64,000 nt of DNA from Siphonodentalium dalli (GCA_032622095.1 CP136066.1:42611835-42675834), one strand, 5' to 3'. Positions 44,501-53,490 are shown, counted from the first letter of the stretch. Made by a program: numbers and translations. Notes: generated from the letters alone by a model not told the origin.

Positions 44501-47500
44501 ATATATGCGAGTCGACCATAGGTCGCCTCGCATATATAAGAGAATGCATTGGCCTAAAAAAAATATCTTTTTTTAACACTTTTTACCATTTTTTCTTACA
44601 TTCTTTAACAATTTTATAATTTTTAATGTGTTAAGCCAATGCATTCTCTTATATATGCGAGACGACCTATGGTCGACTCGCATATATAAGATAATGCATT
44701 GGCACAGGGCCGTTCTGTTGGGTAAAGGGTTAAAACTCCAATCGCATTTTCCATAATGAATTTCTTTTCAAGGACCACTTAATTTTCGAATCACCGATTA
44801 TTATTTTTTTTATTGTGCCTTCATATACGGTTTTAATAACAATCTATGCCATAAAATATGATTAAAATACTATAATTCATCACCATTTGGAAGGTCTGTG
44901 TCTCAGAAGGTACCCATAGAGTAATAGAAAATAGCTGAAATCATAAAATTATTTCCCCCGTTATGGCTGCCATAATGCAACAGAATTCAAACTATAGTTT
45001 ATTTTCAATGGAAGGGGAATAACTCTATATCTAAATATATTATAGGTATTCCCCTTCCATTGAAAATAATAGATTTTGTGCAGAAACTTGAGCACAGAAC
45101 AGACATTGATATCTCAACAAAAACAACATGTTCGTAGTTTATTACATCAAATAAGTTGAAAATACAATATTTTGGGGGCATTCTCATTCAAATGGTATAT
45201 GGTATAGCATATATTTTATATAGTGTGATTTGGGGGTTCGAAATTTAAGTGGGCCTTTCAATGAACACTTTTCAAAATTACAACACACATTCAGAAGATT
45301 ATCCAACACCATTGTCTTTGTTCTGTTATTTTAGGTATGAACTCTTTCTTTTTTCAGATCATGAAACAGCAGAAATCCAGGAGGGATGAGTTTTCAGAAC
45401 CTCGGGTAGCATCGACAATGCCTCCCGAAGCATTCAAAGGACGACAAAGTATGTACCGGGGATATGATAATGATATGAGTGACCAAATAGGGAGTGTAGA
45501 CAACATGCATAATCGAGGTGACTAATGGGTGAATATCATCAATTTCAACTGGGGAACTTGAATCAGGATCCTAGATTTCCCATAGCAGTTGAGACCTTTG
45601 CAGAATGGGGTCACCAGAGGGTGAATTTAGTGATGCTATCCTGCATAGTGGGCTAGCATCACCAAATTCACCCTCTGGGGGCCTCATTCTGCTTAGGTCT
45701 CAACTGCTATGGGAGATCTAGGATAACATTGAAGTTCCCCATTTGAAGCTGGTGATGTTCAACCATTAGTCACCTCGATTATGCATTTTATCTTCTGCAA
45801 ACTAGGGGATACAGAAACTTAACAGAAGGGAAAAAGTAACAAAAAACAATGTTAATTTTAGACTAGATATTTTCCAGAAGATGAGGCCTAAGCAGAATGA
45901 GGTCCCTAGAGGGTGAATTTGGTGATGCTAGCCTGCCATGCGGGATATTGTCACTAAACTCACCATCTGGGGACCTCATTCTGAAAATGTCAGACACTAA
46001 ATTTAGGCATGGAGTCCATTCAATATTTGTGCTGCTATTATGTATTCACATAAACACTGTAATTTCAACATTGCCACTGTGGCCAAACAGCAACTACACT
46101 GTTCTTTCACTGGCCAGTTGGCCACCTACAGTTCAGCTGCAGTGTAGTTGCCATTCGGCCGTGGTGTATTTGCCACTCAGCTGCAGTGTAGTTGTCACTC
46201 GGGGAGAGCTTTCCGATGAATGGCAACAAGCCATATTTCCGACTAAATCCTGAAAAGTTACCCATAATTCTGCTGTGGTTAAGAAGTCGATTACTTAAAG
46301 CTTTACTGTACATCATGGTAAACCGTGGGCATTGGTTTTGGCCCCTGTGGTGGTTGTCTGAATTCTGTATAATTTTGTGGTGCACACGCTTGGAAAAAAA
46401 GATTTTCGAGTCTGGTAAATTTTGTCATTGTTATGCCTCATTTTAATAAGTGGAATTCACTGAATTTGTTTTCTGGATAAAAACCTTAATTTTGTCTGAT
46501 GATATTAAAATTTATATTGTTGAGTTATATGCACCAATTTTCTTTCTTTTTTTTTGCTGGATCATTGTTAAGAGTTAAACTTAGCAGACTGTTAAAATTT
46601 CTTGTTAATTAAAAGCCTCCCCAAAACAACACTTTTTTCGGGTGGATTCAGCTTCTGGCCTTATATTAGAGTTATATATTTATACTTTAATATAATGTAT
46701 TGTAATTTGTGGAATATATTGCGAATATGTTTAGTTAACAGATTTGGTGCATCATTTCTCCATTGTATGTCATGGTTTGTTCTCTTCATTCACACATGCA
46801 AACCCATGAATAATCAAGTCTGTGTCTGTGTGTCATTTTCAGAAAAAGGTTCCCGCACGGCATGCTAGCATCACCAAATTCACCCTCTGGGGACCTCATC
46901 CTGCTTAGGCCTCATCTTCTCGGAAGTTTCTATTGTCTCAAATTAAAATTGTTTTTAGTTAAATTTTCCCTTCTGTTCAGTTTCTGTATCCCCTAATTTG
47001 CAGAAGATAAAATGCATAATCAAGGTTACTATTGGGTGAAAATCACCTACTTCAACTGGGGAACTTCAATCTTATCCTAGGTCTCCCATAGCAGTTGAGG
47101 CCTAAGCAGAATGAGGTTTCCAGAGGGTGAAATTGGTGACACTAACCCACCATGTGGGATAGCGTCACTAAATTCACCCTCTGGGGACCTCATTCTGCAG
47201 ATGGCAGACACACTATTTCAAGGCTTATGAATAATCTGTTCTTCCATACACTATTTTTTATTTAAATTTCTTTTTCAGGTGGTTCCGTTCTCTTTTTTGT
47301 TCAGATTTGGTGCATCATATTTCTCCATTGTATGTCATTATTTGTTCTCTTCATTCACACATGCAAACCCTTGAATAATCTGTTCTTCCACACATTATTT
47401 TTTAATTAATTTTTTTTTTTTCTCAGGTGGTTCCGTGCTCTTTCAGGATGACATGAATAGTACGAGTGATAAGGGGGACTTTGCAATAGACATGGACGGC

Positions 47501-50500
47501 TTTGATCGCAGTCCAAACAATCAACAACAGCTCATGCTCGTGGATCAGCAGGTAAGTCTATAGCAGATTAAAGTCACTCATAATTTTCAGGCCGCAAATT
47601 TTTAGCACTTAATCATTTATCTGAATGCTGTTCGCAAAAAAAATCACAAGATTAATTGTCACCAAATTCAATATTTTAAGACTTCACTTTATCCAATATC
47701 ACATTTTACTCAGGACATGGTTAGAGGGTCTCCGTTGGGGGAGGGTCCACCTTGGGAAATTCCAACTGCACCACACCCCCCCCCCCCCTTGCACTTCAGT
47801 GCTCAGGCCTAATATCCTATATATTCATAAACCATGGTTCTATATTCCCAAAATTGCATAAATCCTACCTAACATGTAGTGGCCTAATTCCAGACAAACT
47901 ATACAAGAAAATCGCAAATCCTAGCATCTAGACTGGCCTCAACTTAACCTTTCCTAGTGTTGGAAATTTCAAACCTCATACTCCCCCTCAGGTTGGAAAA
48001 TTCTCCATATTGGTCCAAAAACAATTAATTCCCCCCAATAAATTGTTTGAAAATCAAACTACAAGAACATTTTCAACATATTGTTGGTGTGAAATTTCCA
48101 ACTAATGTTTTGGCAGGTATGAAATTTCCAACTGTTGAATTTTTTTTACCAAAGTTGCCCCCCTGTCGCCACATCTTGATTTTACTCTATGGCCTAAGAA
48201 TAACTAGGATAGTGGCAGCACTATTATTTAGCAGGAATTTGCCCACGCTAAAATATTGCCTAGGCAAGAATGGTTTCCTTGGCTAAAAAGCCTATGATCT
48301 GCATAGTTGCATGCTCTACACATATACTGTAATGCCCTAATTAATCGACTCCTTTAACCACAGCAGAATTATGGGTAACTTTTCAGGATTTGGTTGGAAA
48401 TATGGCTTGTTGCCATTCATCGGAAAGCTCTCCCCGAGAGCTTTCCAATGAATGTCAACAAGCCATATTTCCGACTAAATCCTGAAAAGTTACCCATAAT
48501 TCTGCTGTGGTTAAAGGGGTCGATTAATTAGGGCATTACTGTAACTTCAGTTTACAATTGGAACTTAGTCCATTATCATGGCAGACTTTGGTTGGCTCCA
48601 AGTCTGAGTTTAGTGTGCCTGCCATTTGCAGAATAAGGTCCCCAGAGGGTTAATTTAGTGACGCTATCCCACATAGCATGATAGCATCACCAAAGTCACC
48701 CTCTGGGGACCTCATTCAGCTTAGGCCTCAACTGCTATGGGAGACCTAGGATCAGATTGAAGTCCCCCACTTCTGTAAATTAGGAGATATAGAAACAGAA
48801 GGGGAAAAGTTACTTTTAATTTGAGTCCATAGATACTTCCCAGAAGATGAGGACCAAGAAGAATGAGGTCCCCAGAGGGTGAATTTGGTGATGCTAGCCC
48901 ACTATGCGGGGTAGCATTACTAAATTCACCCTTTGGGGTCCTCATTCCTCATACAAAAAGTAATGTTAATTTGAGACCATAGATACTTATCAGAAGATGA
49001 GGACTGAGCAGAATGAGGTCCCCAGAGGGGGAATTTGGTGATGCTAGCCCACAATGCGGGGTAGCACCACTAAATTCACCCTTTGGGGTCCTCATTCCTC
49101 ATACAAAAAGCAATGTTAATTTGAGACCATAGATACTTACCAGAAGATGAGGACTAAGCAGAATGAGGTCCCCAGAGGGTGAATTTGGTGATGCTAACCC
49201 ACTATGCGGGTAGCATCACTAAATTCACCCTTTGGGGTCCTCATTCTTGGGGTCATGGTTGTTTATAGCTGCAGATAAGATTAAAGGATGTTTGTTGTTT
49301 TTTTGCAGGATAATTACATCCAGAATCGAGCGGAGACGATGCACAACATTGAATCTACGATAGTCGAATTAGGTACGATATTCCAGCAGCTTGCTCATAT
49401 GGTCAAAGAGCAGGAGGAAATGGTTCAAAGGTAAGTAATATATAAATATTACATTGAAATGTTTGAAGAATAAAGCCAGTATTTAGCCAAGTCCTTCAGT
49501 TATGAGGTGCACAATTGCTCTTGCATGCCATAGCACACCAGGAATTGAAAAGAATCGCACAAAAAGTTGCGCGTCCCATGATCTTGGTTAAGATTGCTCA
49601 ATGATTTAATAAAATGCAAAACAGTAATGGTTGGGATAACAACGATCGTCTTAGAAGTCATAGCATCATAGGTTATACACTGGAGAGTTTTTTCGCTCAA
49701 TACTGGTAAGCATGTGGTAATAGTTCCGAGTTACAATTGAACAGACACCAGTCCTACTCCTTACGAAACAGGAAAGAGTAAACGGTACAGATTACCAATT
49801 TGGCCATCGGCCAGAGAATTTATTCCCTTGAGTTAGTGGTGTACAAAACGATCCCAGGAAGGAGCTTTTTGTTGAAGTAAACCAACAATAACCATATTGA
49901 TTGAAGATCTATTTCATTAACCCTTTACCCAACAAACCGGCCAAAAACGGCCAAATAAAGCTGCAACAGCCTAAATTATCTTGGGTCTGTCTCAATAAAA
50001 CCATACAAATATGGATATCATTGGAACCGGCTCATTGACCACATTGTGATGGTTACAGTTATGCCCTGTGCCAATGCATATACTCTTATATATGCGAGTC
50101 GACCATAGGTCGCCTCGCATATATAAGAGAATGCATTGGCCTAAAAAAAAAAAAAAAAAAAAACTTTTTACCATTTTCTCTTACATTCTTTAACAATTTT
50201 ATAATTTTTAATGTGTTAAGCCAATGCATTCTCTTATATATGCGAGGCGACCTATGGTCGACTCGCATATATAAGAGAATGCATTGGCACAGGGCCGTTC
50301 TGTTGGGTAAAGGGTTAATATAGCACAAAGCAATGTTATTTGAGTGTACTAAACTATTATATACATATTTACATGCACATGCATCGGTTATAACTTATAT
50401 TTCCCGTTAGCTGCACAGTCCTCCTCACGAAGAATTCCTCGTGGGAGCAATAAATTACTCCTGCATAACAGGTTACGGGAGCAATTGCTCCCGCAATTCA

Positions 50501-51535
50501 CAAATGAGTAAATGTTCATCTTATTGGTAAATTGAATAGTTATTACTGTATTATATATTAAAATTTTAATTTACAATGTACATGTTATTGTTTCTACTTT
50601 GTGTTTGTGTTGACTTAAATTATTATTCCCTGGGGTCTTATTACAATGAATGCCAAGTCAATTAGGGTCCATGAAATTTTATTAATAAGAAATTCAATTC
50701 AAATAAATCTATGAAAACAATACTAGTACCAGTTGTACTATTTTCGGCATCAAGTTGCTCGAAATACACAGCACTCTGGTGGCTTTTTGTGTTTAAGTGC
50801 CGCTCCAGAGTCAATTTGGAAATAAAAGACAAACTGGCTGCCATTTCGTCAAACTGCTTAAATTAAAGCTTTACCAGTAAGTTTTTTTCCGAACACGGGT
50901 CAGAATGCTTGGCGCATGCTTTACAATAAGCTTTCATGACGATTGTTTTGCAATCCTTGTACTCATTCTCATAAAAGATATTTTAAACGTCCATGATAGG
51001 AACGTTGACAGGAAAACCATGAATATTTATTTTATTTTCAAAATGTGGGTGCATTCGATATGGTTGGCGAGCGCAATAGCGCCCGCTTACTGAGGAGGAC
51101 TGGGTGCACCAAAGCGAAATTGTGCACCTGGATCCAAAATCAGGCGCACAATAAACTGCACCAGCATTTTTCAAAATCGAAGTATTGATTTAACCCTTCC
51201 ATGATGGAAGCCACTCTGGTGCAGCATTAAAGACCCTGTGCCAGTGAAAAAGGGACCCTCGCATATATAAGAGAATGCACTGGGACAGTGGGAAAAATTG
51301 TGATGCGCTATGCATCGTAGACCCTCCGCATCGCCTCAAACAATATATTTTACAGTACTTCATTTTCTATTTCAGGATTGACTCAAACGTTGAGGACACG
51401 CAGTTGAATGTCGAGGGTGCACACAATGAACTGTTAAAATACTTCCAGTCCGTGACAAACAATCGATGGCTTATGATAAAAATATTCGGAGTCCTCATAG
51501 TATTCTTCATCGTCTTCGTTGTGTTCATGGCTTGA
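29360..51535 (+). CDS. STX5: Syntaxin-5 (Qa-SNARE), complete, 10 coding exons, 357 aa
   Basis: Joined CDS: 29360-29563, 31469-31542, 34656-34711, 36289-36401, 38715-38786, 41997-42053, 45358-45448, 47427-47551, 49309-49430, 51376-51535. All introns are GT-AG, phases match, and the total is 1074 nt, close to the 355-aa human protein. Syntaxin-5 is the target-membrane Qa-SNARE for ER-to-Golgi and intra-Golgi fusion. Visible parts: an arginine cluster at residues 4-7 (candidate ER-retrieval signal); a conserved internal Met48 in MTCRDRTREF; the N-terminal helical region, about 50-195; the SNARE motif, about 266-326, with predicted zero-layer glutamine Q299 in KEQEEM; and a C-terminal tail anchor, about 338-356, ending FVVFMA. 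The start is the first in-frame ATG after a short uORF. Introns are packed with MITEs, and two exon edges (exon 4 donor, exon 8 acceptor) are duplicated. Identification is secure; the exact N-terminus is less so. Confidence 0.96.
29748..29985. mobile_element. Family B element, left end truncated
   Basis: Internal segment with ATAATCGAGGTGAGTAATGG, then one hairpin and a GATTCAAAGCCTG end. Confidence 0.65.
29996..31433. mobile_element. Family C element split by a 1.2-kb insertion
   Basis: TA-flanked ends at 29996 and 31433. The hairpin runs normally to 30131, then the CTGGGCGGTAT element intervenes, and family C resumes at AAATCCTGAAA (about 31370). Confidence 0.82.
30132..31369. mobile_element. 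Nested DNA element with TGCTGGGCGGTAT ends
   Basis: Ends TAGTGCTGGGCGGTATTTCG and AAATACCGCCCAGCCTA are inverted. Sub-terminal ATCGGTAATACCG-type repeats match the ends of hAT-like elements known in animals. No intact transposase frame was found. Confidence 0.75.
31469..31542 (+). CDS. STX5: STX5 coding exon 2 (aa 69-92)
   Basis: Acceptor TTCACAG, donor AA|GTGAGT, 74 nt, leaving two bases of a split Lys codon. Encodes a segment ending HQRTEFTRIAK that matches the QRSEFT region of vertebrate syntaxin-5. Confidence 0.93.
31565..32460. mobile_element. P3 element broken by a Helitron-like insertion
   Basis: Left part starts TTAACCCTTTCATGACG at 31561. The hairpin is cut at GCATTA (31622) and resumes at 32333 with TCTTATATATATG. 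Confidence 0.7.
31623..32332 (+). mobile_element. Helitron-like non-autonomous element
   Basis: Begins TCTAATATATATTTTGGGAC between A and T, ends with a GCCCGGACGAAGGCGGG hairpin, then CACCTGCTAG, then T. No target duplication. A second 5' start (TCTAATATATATTTTGGGAC) at 31990 shows it is a composite of two copies. Inside, ACGGATTT-GACGAAATTTGA and GTCCGGGGAGTGTTTTG repeat. Confidence 0.72.
32690..33075. repeat. ~68-bp tandem repeat in STX5 intron 2 (about 5 units)
   Basis: AATGTTCAGATAATAAG recurs at 32751, 32819, 32893, 32961 and 33029, with CATCATTGATGAGTA between copies. Not at an exon edge. Confidence 0.88.
33308..34459. mobile_element. 1.15-kb hAT-like element, perfect 8-bp target duplication
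   Basis: AATCAAAC at 33300-33307 and 34460-34467; ends CAGGCCTCAGC and GCTGAGGCCTG. Sub-terminal GGCGA and AAGTCTCCC repeats; no transposase frame. Confidence 0.88.
34656..34711 (+). CDS. STX5: STX5 coding exon 3 (aa 93-111)
   Basis: Acceptor TTCCAG, donor T|GTAAGT, 56 nt. Encodes QIGKDLANTFSKLEKMTM, part of the conserved N-terminal helices. Confidence 0.94.
35048..35201. mobile_element. Family C element, left end truncated
   Basis: Centre CTCTCCCCGAGAG with both inner arms; right end GGGCATTACTG then TA. Confidence 0.8.
35395..35745. repeat. Dispersed repeat with unoccupied insertion site
   Basis: Inverted copy of 42895-43092 plus 44165-44331. Contains CTTATCACAGATAGTTGC, where the other copy carries a transposon. 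Confidence 0.75.
36075..36231. mobile_element. Family C element, internally deleted left arm
   Basis: AGTAATGCCC joins directly to AAAGAAATATGG; right arm complete. It ends 57 bp before STX5 exon 4. Confidence 0.8.
36289..36401 (+). CDS. STX5: STX5 coding exon 4 (aa 112-149)
   Basis: Acceptor GTTTTCAG, donor TCG|GTACGT, 113 nt. Encodes LAKRKSIFDD... to NNQIAQLQS. The last 41 coding bases plus the donor are repeated five more times downstream (see the tandem repeat at 36361-36690). The first copy is chosen because its frame joins the upstream exon and its phase-0 end fits exon 5. Confidence 0.94.
36361..36690. repeat. 50-55-bp tandem repeat spanning the STX5 exon 4 donor (6 units)
   Basis: Units start at 36361 (real exon), 36411, 36466, 36521, 36576 and 36631. 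Each contains the last ~41 coding bases and a donor of form TCG|GTRYGTA. Confidence 0.94.
37320..37573. mobile_element. Family B MITE with perfect 8-bp target duplication
   Basis: ATGGTTTT at 37312-37319 and 37574-37581. Ends CAAGCCTTGAAATAGTGTGC and inverse, 254 bp, two hairpins. Confidence 0.93.
37656..38104. mobile_element. TTAA-flanked hairpin MITE, family P1
   Basis: Flanked by TTAA (37652-37655, 38105-38108). Ends CCCTTTACCCAACA and TGTTGGGTAAAGGG. TTAA duplication with a CCC start is typical of piggyBac-type transposition (family knowledge). Two shared hairpins face each other around an A/T-rich centre. Confidence 0.88.
38113..38350. mobile_element. Inverted-repeat element related to 63528-63825
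   Basis: Contains inverted copies of CTATGAATGATGCAAACAAC and an ATAAATTCATTTTGAT core, next to a TTAA at its left. Confidence 0.5.
38455..38567. mobile_element. Family B fragment
   Basis: GATGAGGCCTAAGCAGAATG to AAACTCAGGCTTG, with the hairpin collapsed by deletion. Confidence 0.65.
38715..38786 (+). CDS. STX5: STX5 coding exon 5 (aa 150-173)
   Basis: Acceptor TTGTTACAG, donor CAG|GTAGGT, 72 nt, phase 0 at both ends. Encodes a Gln/His-rich linker followed by THSNSVVVGLQ, matching the THSNTIVVSLQ region of vertebrate syntaxin-5. A palindromic insertion begins within about 15 nt of the donor. Confidence 0.9.
38796..38968. mobile_element. ~170-bp palindromic element 10 nt after an STX5 donor
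   Basis: ATAAGGATTAACTGTCATGT pairs with ACATGACAGTTAATCCTTAT; centre AAACCCGAAGGGTTT. Nearly perfect arms. Confidence 0.82.
39357..39845. repeat. Dispersed repeat with GTTTTGGTTCTC inverted ends
   Basis: GTGTTTTGGTTCTCGGGC faces GCCTGAGAACCAAAAC. The interior (GCATATAAACTCATTTAGTC and neighbours) is shared with 3205-3530. Confidence 0.65.
40068..40450. mobile_element. Inverted-repeat element
   Basis: ATGAATTGAAGACCCCTGTC and CAATTAATATTGATT pair with AATCAATATTAATCG and GACAAGGGTCTTCGATTCAT. Confidence 0.65.
40756..41009. mobile_element. Family B MITE with perfect 8-bp target duplication
   Basis: GTAGTATG at 40748-40755 and 41010-41017. 254 bp, same structure and length as 37320-37573. 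Confidence 0.93.
41018..41990. other. STX5 intron 5, no gene
   Basis: An 83-codon frame at 41521-41772 is not recognisable. GAATGTAAGAAAAAATGATA-type runs near 41260 and 41900 resemble the A/T centres of P1 elements. Confidence 0.5.
41997..42053 (+). CDS. STX5: STX5 coding exon 6 (aa 174-192)
   Basis: Acceptor CTTTTCAG, donor GAG|GTATGT, 57 nt. Encodes SKLACMSNDFKEVLEVRTE, nearly identical to the vertebrate segment. A 403-bp hAT-like element starts 52 nt after the donor. Confidence 0.95.
42106..42508. mobile_element. Family B full-length element after STX5 exon 6
   Basis: CAAGCCTGAGTTTAGTGTGC to AAACTCAGGCTTG, two hairpins, internal segment. No clean target duplication. Confidence 0.8.
42588..42840. 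mobile_element. P3-type hairpin element
   Basis: CATGACTGGAGCTTCCTGAA at the left and the inverted start region at the right, with two shared hairpins. Flanked by two copies of AAAGTGTTATCTTATCAACA (42561 and 42836 regions), an unusually long direct repeat. Confidence 0.6.
43093..44158. mobile_element. 1.07-kb hAT-like element (CAGGGATGTGC ends)
   Basis: Ends CAGGGATGTGC and GCACATCCCTG, TATCTG on both sides (43087-43092, 44159-44164). CACGTG and CCAAT motifs within, no intact transposase. Confidence 0.85.
44336..44729. mobile_element. TTAA-flanked hairpin MITE, family P1
   Basis: TTAA at 44332-44335 and 44730-44733; same ends and inner hairpins as 37656-38104, opposite orientation. Confidence 0.88.
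45000..45069. repeat. Palindrome in STX5 intron 6
   Basis: TATTTTCAATGGAAGGGGAA pairs with TTCCCCTTCCATTGAAAATA around a short A/T loop. Confidence 0.85.
45358..45448 (+). CDS. STX5: STX5 coding exon 7 (aa 193-222)
   Basis: Acceptor TTTTTTCAG, donor CAAA|GTATGT, 91 nt, leaving one base of a Ser codon. Encodes IMKQQKSRRDEFSEP... to FKGRQ. Reading continues open for 77 nt past the donor, but homology stops at the splice site. Confidence 0.92.
45505..46012. mobile_element. Family B element after STX5 exon 7
   Basis: Internal segments and two hairpins (45612 and 45896 areas); begins within 60 nt of the exon 7 donor. Confidence 0.7.
46195..46311. mobile_element. Family C half element
   Basis: Right half from CACTCGGGGAGAGC to TTTACTGTA, preceded by an imperfect ~20-bp repeat with CAGCTGCAGTGTAGTTG (46132-46193). 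Confidence 0.75.
46742..47445. repeat. Tandem duplication over the STX5 exon 8 acceptor, split by a MITE
   Basis: Block A (46742-46814 and 47304-47375) and block B (47228-47303 and 47376-47445) alternate. Both B copies carry the CAG|GTGGTTCCGT exon start. A hAT-like MITE separates the first A from the first B. Confidence 0.8.
46815..47227. mobile_element. Family B element inside the duplicated exon 8 acceptor region
   Basis: TGAATAAT at 46807-46814 and 47228-47235 is an exact 8-bp target duplication. Confidence 0.85.
47427..47551 (+). CDS. STX5: STX5 coding exon 8 (aa 223-264)
   Basis: Acceptor TTTCTCAG, donor CAG|GTAAGT, 125 nt. Encodes the acidic linker GSVLFQDDMN... FAIDMDGFD... LMLVDQQ leading into the SNARE motif. 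A second copy of the acceptor plus the first 14 exon bases lies at 47272-47292. Confidence 0.93.
47560..48320. other. STX5 intron 8, no gene
   Basis: C-run at 47777-47788; GAAATTTCCAACT repeats around 48090-48130. No coding signal. Confidence 0.5.
48327..48541. mobile_element. Full-length family C element
   Basis: TA on both sides, CTGTAATGCCCTAATTAATC to GGGCATTACTG. Confidence 0.86.
48599..49252. mobile_element. Family B cluster with three tandem hairpin copies
   Basis: Starts CAAGTCTGAGTTTAGTGTGC. The segment with GAGACCATAGATACTTACCA plus one hairpin is repeated at about 48830, 48975 and 49118. Confidence 0.72.
49309..49430 (+). CDS. STX5: STX5 coding exon 9 (aa 265-304), core of the SNARE motif
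   Basis: Acceptor TTTTGCAG, donor AG|GTAAGT, 122 nt. Encodes DNYIQNRAETMHNIES, TIVELGTIFQQLAHMV and KEQEEMVQ. The heptad pattern and the predicted zero-layer Gln (Q299) are intact. Confidence 0.96.
49921..50314. mobile_element. TTAA-flanked hairpin MITE, family P1
   Basis: TTAA at 49917-49920 and 50315-50318. Carries an unusually long A-run after the first hairpin. Confidence 0.88.
50416..51102. mobile_element. DNA transposon remnant with CAGTCCTCCTCA ends
   Basis: CAGTCCTCCTCA and TGAGGAGGACTG are inverted. On the minus strand 50844-50662 a frame reads SKLTLERHLNTKSHQ, a degenerate finger-like segment as found near transposase starts. GGGAGCAATT repeats near the left end. Confidence 0.6.
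51191..51295. mobile_element. P3-type fragment before STX5 exon 10
   Basis: TTAACCCTTCCATGATGGAA followed by a collapsed hairpin; the second half is missing. Confidence 0.55.
51376..51535 (+). CDS. STX5: STX5 coding exon 10 (aa 305-357), SNARE end and tail anchor
   Basis: Acceptor CTATTTCAG. Encodes the end of the SNARE motif, a conserved KYFQSVTNNRWLMIKIF juxtamembrane segment and a hydrophobic anchor, then TGA. Typical tail-anchored protein ending two residues after the membrane span. Confidence 0.96.
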
Positions 51536-52842
51536 TTAGCCTTTAGACCACATCCTGGTAATATGGTGTAATGATGGGCCTTCAAGCTACATCCTGGTGA
51601 AAAGTGGGGTGCATAGGTCACAGTCCCCTGGGGAAAATACCAAATATAGCAATATATACTATACCAGAGACGAGGCTGACAAGTGCGAAAACACATCATA
51701 TATCATATCGAAAACTTGTGAAATCTACCACCAGAAAGCGGTCGTAGCTTGGGTGTCCGCTAAGCAGTCATAATGCAAAAGTATAACGATATTAAATGGC
51801 GAACTTGAGAATTCCTGGTATATGTTGACTTCACTTTGATTGATTCTGTCAAGTTATATATCGAACAAATGAAAATTGCATGGCCTATAAGATACACTAG
51901 GGCATATTGTTGCTGAATTTACTAACTCTTAGAATTAATAAAGCTATTAGGTGGACACCCACGTTAACGACTTGCTTTTCACCAAATTTCAGTTAGATTT
52001 TGCAAAATCTTGGTACGATATCTCGAAAACACTTCCTTTGATTCTGTCGAGTTAAATGTCAAAAGATAGGAGATTTTAATACAAATAAGACATATTGGGT
52101 GATATCTCAGGTGAGATGAAAAAATTTGTGAATTTTTAGATAGAGATGGCAGTTAGTGTTTTTGTCAGCTTTGTCTCTGGTATACCGGGTAGTATATGTA
52201 GAGGATCTACAACTTGTCCCCATTTTATAACGAAATTTACCAAATGAGTGAAATAAATTAGGTCTGGAGTACATAACCAGTCTACAGCTTAAGCGTTTTG
52301 ACGATTAGGATGGTTAAATGTTACCCTTTGCTGTCTCGTGAAGTTTGATTATGTGCAGCTTGCGTTTGTTACTCATTGTTGAAATTGTACGATATTTCCG
52401 TGGTACGAACTACTTTCGTCGCCTAATTTCGTCTTGAATGTCGATCTATTCAGCACTTTGTTAGTTAGCTTTCCGACTCCATGCTTTCCGTCTCCATTTG
52501 GGGTAAAAAAAAGTTTAGCCAAATGAAATTTTTATTAGCCAAATTGGAAAATGATTGGCCATTGGCTACCGACAGTGCGAACCCTGGTCTGGACCGAGCC
52601 TTTGGTGAGGTCCAGACGTAGTTTACTGGACGAGTTTTGTAAATTTCGCTATAAACTGGGGACAAGTTGTAGATTTTATTTATTGCTTGATCCAAAACCT
52701 ACATAGAACATACATAAATCAATAAATGGAACGTGAAATAACAGCATCTTATAAAAGGCCTGAGATGACGTTTCACATCACTTTGCGTTGTTTGCGTTCG
52801 TAAAGAAATAGTCCCACATAAAAAAGACTTTCATGTATTTAA
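51536..52842. other. STX5 3'UTR and downstream DNA
   Basis: AATAAA at 51934-51939 is a candidate poly(A) signal about 400 nt past the stop. Further on, CAACTTGTCCCCATTTTATA (52210) reappears inverted at about 52655, a loose inverted repeat. No gene recognised. Confidence 0.45.
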
Positions 52843-53490
52843 CTCTTCCATGACTGGAACTTCCTGAAATTTTGCGACAATACTGTGCCATTGCATTCTC
52901 TTAACCCTTTACCCAACAAACCGGCCAAAAACGGCCAAATAAAGCTGCAACAGCCTAAATTATCTTGGGTCTATCTCAATAAAACCATACAAATATGGAT
53001 ATCATTGGAACCGGCTCATTGACCACATTGTGATGGTTACAGTTATGCCCTGTGCCAATGCATTCTCTTATATATGCGAGTCGACCATAGGTCGCCTCGC
53101 ATATATAAGAGAATGCATTGGCCTAAAAAAAATCTTTTTTTAACACTTTTTACCATTTTTTCTTACATTCTTTAACAATTTTATAATTTTTAATGTGTTA
53201 AGCCAATGTATTCTCTTATATATGCGAGGCGACCTATGGTCGACTCGCATATATAAGAGAATGCATTGGCACAGGGCCATTCTGTTGGGTAAAGGGTTAA
53301 ATATGCGAGTCTCCTATAAGTTGGCTCATATATTGGAGAATACATTGGCCTAACAATATTTACCTTGACCTTGTAAGCCAGTGCATTCTCTTATATATGC
53401 GAGGCTCCCTATGGAAGACTCGCATATATACGAAAATGCACTGGAACAGGATCTTTAATGCTGCACCGGCGCAGCTCATGTCAGGAAACA
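52843..53490. mobile_element. P3 element interrupted by P1
   Basis: Starts TTAACTCTTCCATGACTGGA, resumes after the P1 insertion with ATATGCGAGTCTCC, and ends near CAGCTCATGTCAGG. Confidence 0.7.
52905..53296. mobile_element. TTAA-flanked hairpin MITE, family P1, nested in a P3 element
   Basis: TTAA at 52901-52904 and 53297-53300. Host sequence reads GCATTCTC before and ATATGCGAG after, so it landed inside another copy of the hairpin. Confidence 0.88.
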
